Source: Hahellaceae bacterium
Lineage (GTDB): Bacteria; Pseudomonadota; Gammaproteobacteria; Pseudomonadales; Oleiphilaceae
NCBI GenBank assembly: GCA_016716085.1
Contig: JADJWY010000001.1
Location: 186,001-250,000 of the forward strand
Direction: 5' to 3'
Length of the DNA stretch: 64,000 bases
The translations under genes were made by a program, and so were the position numbers. Below the pieces are notes generated by a model that saw only the letters and a program-made list of their open reading frames with translations, did not search any database and was not told the origin of the DNA. Shown piece after piece: positions 60,646 through 64,000 of the stretch; the first letter of the stretch is position 1, and each line of letters opens with the position of its first letter.

Positions 60646-63567
60646 ATGCCAAACCTATACTTGTTCAAATCTACCCGCTTCTGGCAAAGTGGGTTTCGCT
60701 GTACCAGTCTGCTCGTGATTTTCAGTCTGGTTGCCGGATGCCAGCTGGCAAAGTTCAAGACACCCCAATCCAAAGGCGCCCCTTTGACGACAACTAAAGC
60801 GTCCATGCAGGTCAGTGAAATCGACACCCGGGCTTATCGAGCGGTTACGTTGGATAATGGTCTCGAAGTGCTGTTAATCAGCGACCCCACAACAGATAAA
60901 GCCGCCGCCGCTATGGATGTTGCCGTTGGCAGCGGGTCCGACCCGGCAGGGCGTGAGGGCATGGCCCATTTTCTCGAACACATGCTGTTTCTGGGCACCG
61001 AAAAATTTCCTGAAGCGGGCGAATACCAGGCCTTCATTAACCAGCATGGTGGCAGCCATAACGCCTACACGACCTACGATCATACCAACTATTTCTTTGA
61101 TGTTGACGCCGATGCCCTCGAAGCCGCGCTGGATCGTTTCTCGCAACAGTTTGTAGCGCCCTTGTTCACGGCCGCCTATGTCGATCGTGAACGCAACGCC
61201 GTGCATTCGGAGTACACCTCTAAGCTGAAAGATGACAGCCGACGCTTTTTCTCCGTGCTGCAAGCCGCGATGGACCCCGCACACCCGATGGCAAAGTTTT
61301 CGGTTGGCAATCTGGAAACACTGAGTGACAAGGATGGAAAGTCAATTCGGGAGGATTTACTGGCGTTCTACAACCAGCACTATTCGTCCCATATCATGCG
61401 TCTGGTGGTATACGGCAAAGAGCCTCTGGATCAACTCGACACGTGGGTGAAAACCCGTTTCAGTGCCGTTGCCCGCCGTGACGTCGCAAAACGTACACGC
61501 TCCGATCAGGCCATGTTCCGTACCGCTGATTTACCTTTGCTGGTTACGACGACGCCGATCAAGGAAAAGCGCAGCCTGTCGCTGTTGTTTACCATGCCCG
61601 CCGTTGAGCCCTATTACCACACAAAACCGCTGTATTATCTCAGCCACCTGCTTGGTCATGAGGGCGAAGGCAGCCTGCTCTCGTGGCTGAAATCTCAGAA
61701 TCTGGCCGAAGGCCTCTCTGCCGGCCTGTTTTCCAGCGATCAACAAGAAGCCATTTTCAGCATTTCCGTGCAGCTGACGCCGGAAGGACGCCAGCACTAT
61801 CAACAGATCATTGATGCCACCTTTGCGTATATCGACCTGATGAAATCCTCGCCAGTTGAGGAGTGGCGCTTTGACGAGCAGCGTATCATGCTGGAAACCG
61901 CTTTCCGCTTTCAGGACAAGATTGCGCCGATTCAATATGTCAGCGGCCTCGCTAACCGCCTGCATGATTACCCGGCGAATGAAGTCCTGGTCGCCCCCTA
62001 TCTGATGGATCGTTTTGACGAAAAACTGATTCGCAGTTACATGGAACGCCTCGACCGGAACTCACTTGTCACGGTGCTCGTCGCACCCGATGTCGACACT
62101 CAAAAAAAGGAACGCTGGTATGACGCCCCTTATGCGTTGTTCACATTGCCAACCTCAACCGGTGTTGTCGCTTCCGAGGTTGAGGATGCACTGGAACTGC
62201 CGGAACCCAACCCATTTATTCCGTCTGATTTAACGCTTCTGTCTGGCGCATCCATGAAGATTCCAGCACCACTCAGTCAAGCTGAAGGGTTAGAAGCGTG
62301 GTATGCCCAGGATCTGAGTTTCAATTCGCCCAAAGCCAGTTATTACCTCAGTCTGCGCACCCCTATCACGAATGACAGTGCCCGCGATGTCGTGCTGACG
62401 GAGCTTTTCATTTCGATGGCACGGGAGGAGCTGAATGAATTCGCCTACCCCGCCTACCTTGCAGGATTGGATTTCAAACTCTACAAACATCAACGTGGTG
62501 TAACGCTTCGCATCGACGGTTTCAGTGATAAGCAACCGGAACTGCTCAATCAGATTCTGGAAACCTTAACCGATTTCAATTACGACCAGGCCCTCTTTGA
62601 CCGCTTTCATAAAGAAATGCAACGCGATTTGCGTAATAGCCTGCAGAATAAACCGTTCGAACGGCTGGCAGTCGAGAGCCGTGCCTTCCTGCTTGACCCA
62701 TACTGGAGTGAAAAAGACCAGCTTAAAGCACTGGAATCGATTACGCTCGCCGACCTGCGCAGCTTTGTACCAGAGCTATGGCAAAACATGAATGCGGTAA
62801 CACTGGCGATGGGCAATCTCAGTCAGGATCAGGCGGCGCGTGCCAATGAGGTGGTTGAAGCGCGCCTGTTAGACGGTAAGAACATCGTCGCGGTGCCCAA
62901 GAGCCAGGTTGTGCGGATGAAAGATCCTTTGATCTTCAGTGAAATCACCACCATTCACCCGGATGCCGCATATCTGCTGTATGTTCAGGGGCGGGATAAG
63001 TCTTACCGCGACAGAGCAACAATGGGGCTGATCAGCCAGATTATCGCACCGTCCTACTACACTCAGATCCGCACTGAAGCACAGATGGGCTATGTGGTGT
63101 TTGCCACTCCATTCACCCTCATGGAAGTACCCGGTCTGGCCTTTATTGTGCAATCACCCTCGCATACACCGGCTCAAATCGATGAGGCGACACGCCAGTT
63201 TATGAGCGCTTTCGCGAAAGAACTGAACACGATGCCGGCCGAGGTGTTTGCCCGGCATAAGGAAGCAATGCTGACGCGCCTGCTGGAAGAAGACAAAACG
63301 CTGGAACAGCGCGCTGATCGCTACTGGACCGAAATCGATACCGGCAATCCGGCGTTCAATACAACAGAACGTATTGCCGAGCAGGTCAGACAGCTCAGCA
63401 AGTCGGATATCGAGCAGGCTTTTGCGCAGCTTTTCCTAAACGATCCACGCGCGCTGCTGGTGGTTGCCTACCCGGAAACGGCTCAGTCCACCTGGATGCC
63501 CAAGGGGGCCAGACTGGTCGAAGATCGGGCTGAGGTAATGAAAACGAACGAGCGATTTCCGCAGTAA
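60646..63567 (+). CDS. M16 family zinc peptidase, lipoprotein form
   Basis: A 973-residue insulinase/pitrilysin-type peptidase. The signal ends in the lipobox LVAGC (Cys32), with Gln at +2, suggesting an outer-membrane-anchored lipoprotein. The inverted zinc motif HFLEH is at 108-112, and the third ligand Glu is in the VDRERNAVHSEY segment near 190. Four M16 half-domains are expected in this length and the central inactive domains are visible. The catalytic half is complete. It resembles E. coli pitrilysin (962 residues), but that protein is soluble and periplasmic. A terminator-like hairpin follows. It is divergent from the fatty acyl reductase gene. Confidence 0.9.
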   Translation: MPNLYLFKSTRFWQSGFRCTSLLVIFSLVAGCQLAKFKTPQSKGAPLTTTKASMQVSEIDTRAYRAVTLDNGLEVLLISDPTTDKAAAAMDVAVGSGSDPAGREGMAHFLEHMLFLGTEKFPEAGEYQAFINQHGGSHNAYTTYDHTNYFFDVDADALEAALDRFSQQFVAPLFTAAYVDRERNAVHSEYTSKLKDDSRRFFSVLQAAMDPAHPMAKFSVGNLETLSDKDGKSIREDLLAFYNQHYSSHIMRLVVYGKEPLDQLDTWVKTRFSAVARRDVAKRTRSDQAMFRTADLPLLVTTTPIKEKRSLSLLFTMPAVEPYYHTKPLYYLSHLLGHEGEGSLLSWLKSQNLAEGLSAGLFSSDQQEAIFSISVQLTPEGRQHYQQIIDATFAYIDLMKSSPVEEWRFDEQRIMLETAFRFQDKIAPIQYVSGLANRLHDYPANEVLVAPYLMDRFDEKLIRSYMERLDRNSLVTVLVAPDVDTQKKERWYDAPYALFTLPTSTGVVASEVEDALELPEPNPFIPSDLTLLSGASMKIPAPLSQAEGLEAWYAQDLSFNSPKASYYLSLRTPITNDSARDVVLTELFISMAREELNEFAYPAYLAGLDFKLYKHQRGVTLRIDGFSDKQPELLNQILETLTDFNYDQALFDRFHKEMQRDLRNSLQNKPFERLAVESRAFLLDPYWSEKDQLKALESITLADLRSFVPELWQNMNAVTLAMGNLSQDQAARANEVVEARLLDGKNIVAVPKSQVVRMKDPLIFSEITTIHPDAAYLLYVQGRDKSYRDRATMGLISQIIAPSYYTQIRTEAQMGYVVFATPFTLMEVPGLAFIVQSPSHTPAQIDEATRQFMSAFAKELNTMPAEVFARHKEAMLTRLLEEDKTLEQRADRYWTEIDTGNPAFNTTERIAEQVRQLSKSDIEQAFAQLFLNDPRALLVVAYPETAQSTWMPKGARLVEDRAEVMKTNERFPQ

Positions 63568-63600
63568 TCGGTTGGGCAATTCACGCACACCCCCTCTCGG

Positions 63601-63630
63601 ACCTGTGGCCGTTTAGTTTGCGCCACAGGT
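63601..63630 (+). terminator. hairpin after the M16 peptidase gene
   Basis: ACCTGTGGC (63601-63609) and GCCACAGGT (63622-63630) form a perfect 9-bp stem over a 12-base loop, followed by TCTGTT. Nothing else is visible from 63568 to 63838. Confidence 0.55.
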
Positions 63631-63838
63631 TCTGTTCACCGACTTGATGCAGCTTCCAATCATCAAGCCAACGGCTGAAAATGATATTGAACGTCGATAC
63701 CGCCAAATAGCTGAAGAGGCGCGTCATGCCAGACATAACAGAACCTTATAGCGCCAAGCGGCAGCTCTTCGGCAAGCGATGACATGGCAACCTGACGGAA
63801 TGATGTTGGCCGCTCTCCCGAAGAGTCAGGCAAAAAGC

Positions 63839-64000
63839 TCACAAATGCCTTTCTACATCCATTCGATCACGTAGGATCCGGATAATAAGAATATCGGTCT
63901 CGCGTTTTCTGTAAAAGATAATGTGGCGCTCATATTCAAAGCGATGGCAACCGACTTTGATGTGATCGATATTACGGCCCAAAGTGGGGGAATCGGTTAA
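63839..64000 (-). CDS. ParE/RelE-type toxin, C-terminal fragment (cut by window edge)
   Basis: The last 53 codons of a minus-strand gene that runs off the right edge, with stop codon TGA at 63839-63841. The translation contains GRNIDHIKVGCHRFEYERHIIFY, quoted in part, and ends ILIIRILRDRMDVERHL. The G-x-I-x(7)-G-C start, the HIIFYRK strand and the terminal I-R-I-L-x-x-R-M-D are the C-terminal signature of ParE toxins (usually about 95 residues). ParE toxins poison DNA gyrase. The antitoxin gene would lie upstream beyond position 64000, so a complete system cannot be confirmed. Confidence 0.8.
   Translation of the reverse strand, partial: LTDSPTLGRNIDHIKVGCHRFEYERHIIFYRKRETDILIIRILRDRMDVERHL

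Noticed and set aside
63647..63751. 34-codon frame (MQLPIIKPTAEN...) between the M16 gene and the toxin
   Set aside because: Too short, no Shine-Dalgarno sequence or known match; kept as gene-free DNA.
1..64000. CRISPR arrays, insertion sequences, prophage or integron elements
   Set aside because: No regularly spaced repeats, transposase, integrase or phage structural gene was found on either strand.

Overview
The window is a chromosomal segment of a gammaproteobacterium, probably a marine or halophilic relative of the Pseudomonas/Marinobacter/Saccharospirillum groups. The gene order supports this: gyrA-serC-pheA-hisC-tyrA/aroA-cmk-rpsA-ihfB-lapA-lapB-pyrF, argG-motY-pyrC-rnt, rlmKL-rmf-pyrD, mrp-dcd and metG-rnfABCDGE are all arrangements of that part of the class. 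The TyrA-AroA fusion, MotY and a two-domain fatty acyl reductase of the Marinobacter type point the same way. I see no insertion sequence, prophage, integrase, rRNA or CRISPR array. No gene-free stretch exceeds 300 bases.

Layout. 0-4.7 kb (minus strand): mrp (apbC), dcd, a class II aldolase-fold protein, a DUF416 protein and the start of avtA form one probable operon; a shortened YchJ-like protein and a patatin-like hydrolase lie upstream. 4.7-9.4 kb is an accessory stretch: a flavodoxin-fold quinone reductase, a small DUF2946 / YcnI-like / lipoprotein locus that may handle copper, a PsiE-family protein, a DUF7352-like protein, an NhaR-like regulator and folE. 9.5-16.6 kb: metG followed by the complete rnfABCDGE electron-transfer operon. 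16.6-31.7 kb: apeB, an outer-membrane barrel, rlmKL, rmf, pyrD, a PilZ protein, a cation diffusion facilitator, a short glucan phosphorylase, a TauE/SafE exporter, uvrB, an aspartate aminotransferase and a GNAT-nitrilase fusion. A tRNA-Asn gene is at 31.75 kb. 31.8-45.3 kb (minus strand): the long gyrA-to-pyrF block, which covers serine, aromatic amino acid and histidine synthesis, ribosomal protein S1, IHF-beta and the LapAB regulators of LPS synthesis. 45.5-48.8 kb: fumA-phhB-purU-CBS protein. 48.9-54.4 kb: a small secreted protein, a secreted lipase-like protein with an N-terminal PPC domain, truC, a DUF2058 protein, a voltage-sensor-like membrane protein without a pore, and a periplasmic solute-binding protein. 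54.4-58.5 kb: argG, motY, pyrC, rnt. 58.5-64 kb: the bifunctional fatty acyl reductase, a large M16 lipoprotein peptidase, and at the edge the 3' end of a ParE/RelE-type toxin gene.

The most important caution is quality. Eight genes (DUF416, the quinone reductase, DUF2946, the YcnI-like gene, metG, rnfA/C/D counted as one operon, and the lipase) carry single-base indels, twelve in total. Nearly all lie in short homopolymer runs, and they cluster at 0.4-14.5 kb and 49.9-50.9 kb. Because metG is essential and every interrupted frame resumes with conserved sequence, I read these as sequencing or assembly errors, not gene decay. I therefore annotate each gene over its full reconstructed span.

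No clearly new multi-gene system is visible. The best candidates for a second look are the DUF2946/YcnI locus, the pore-less voltage-sensor protein, the PPC-lipase, the fatty acyl reductase and the edge toxin.
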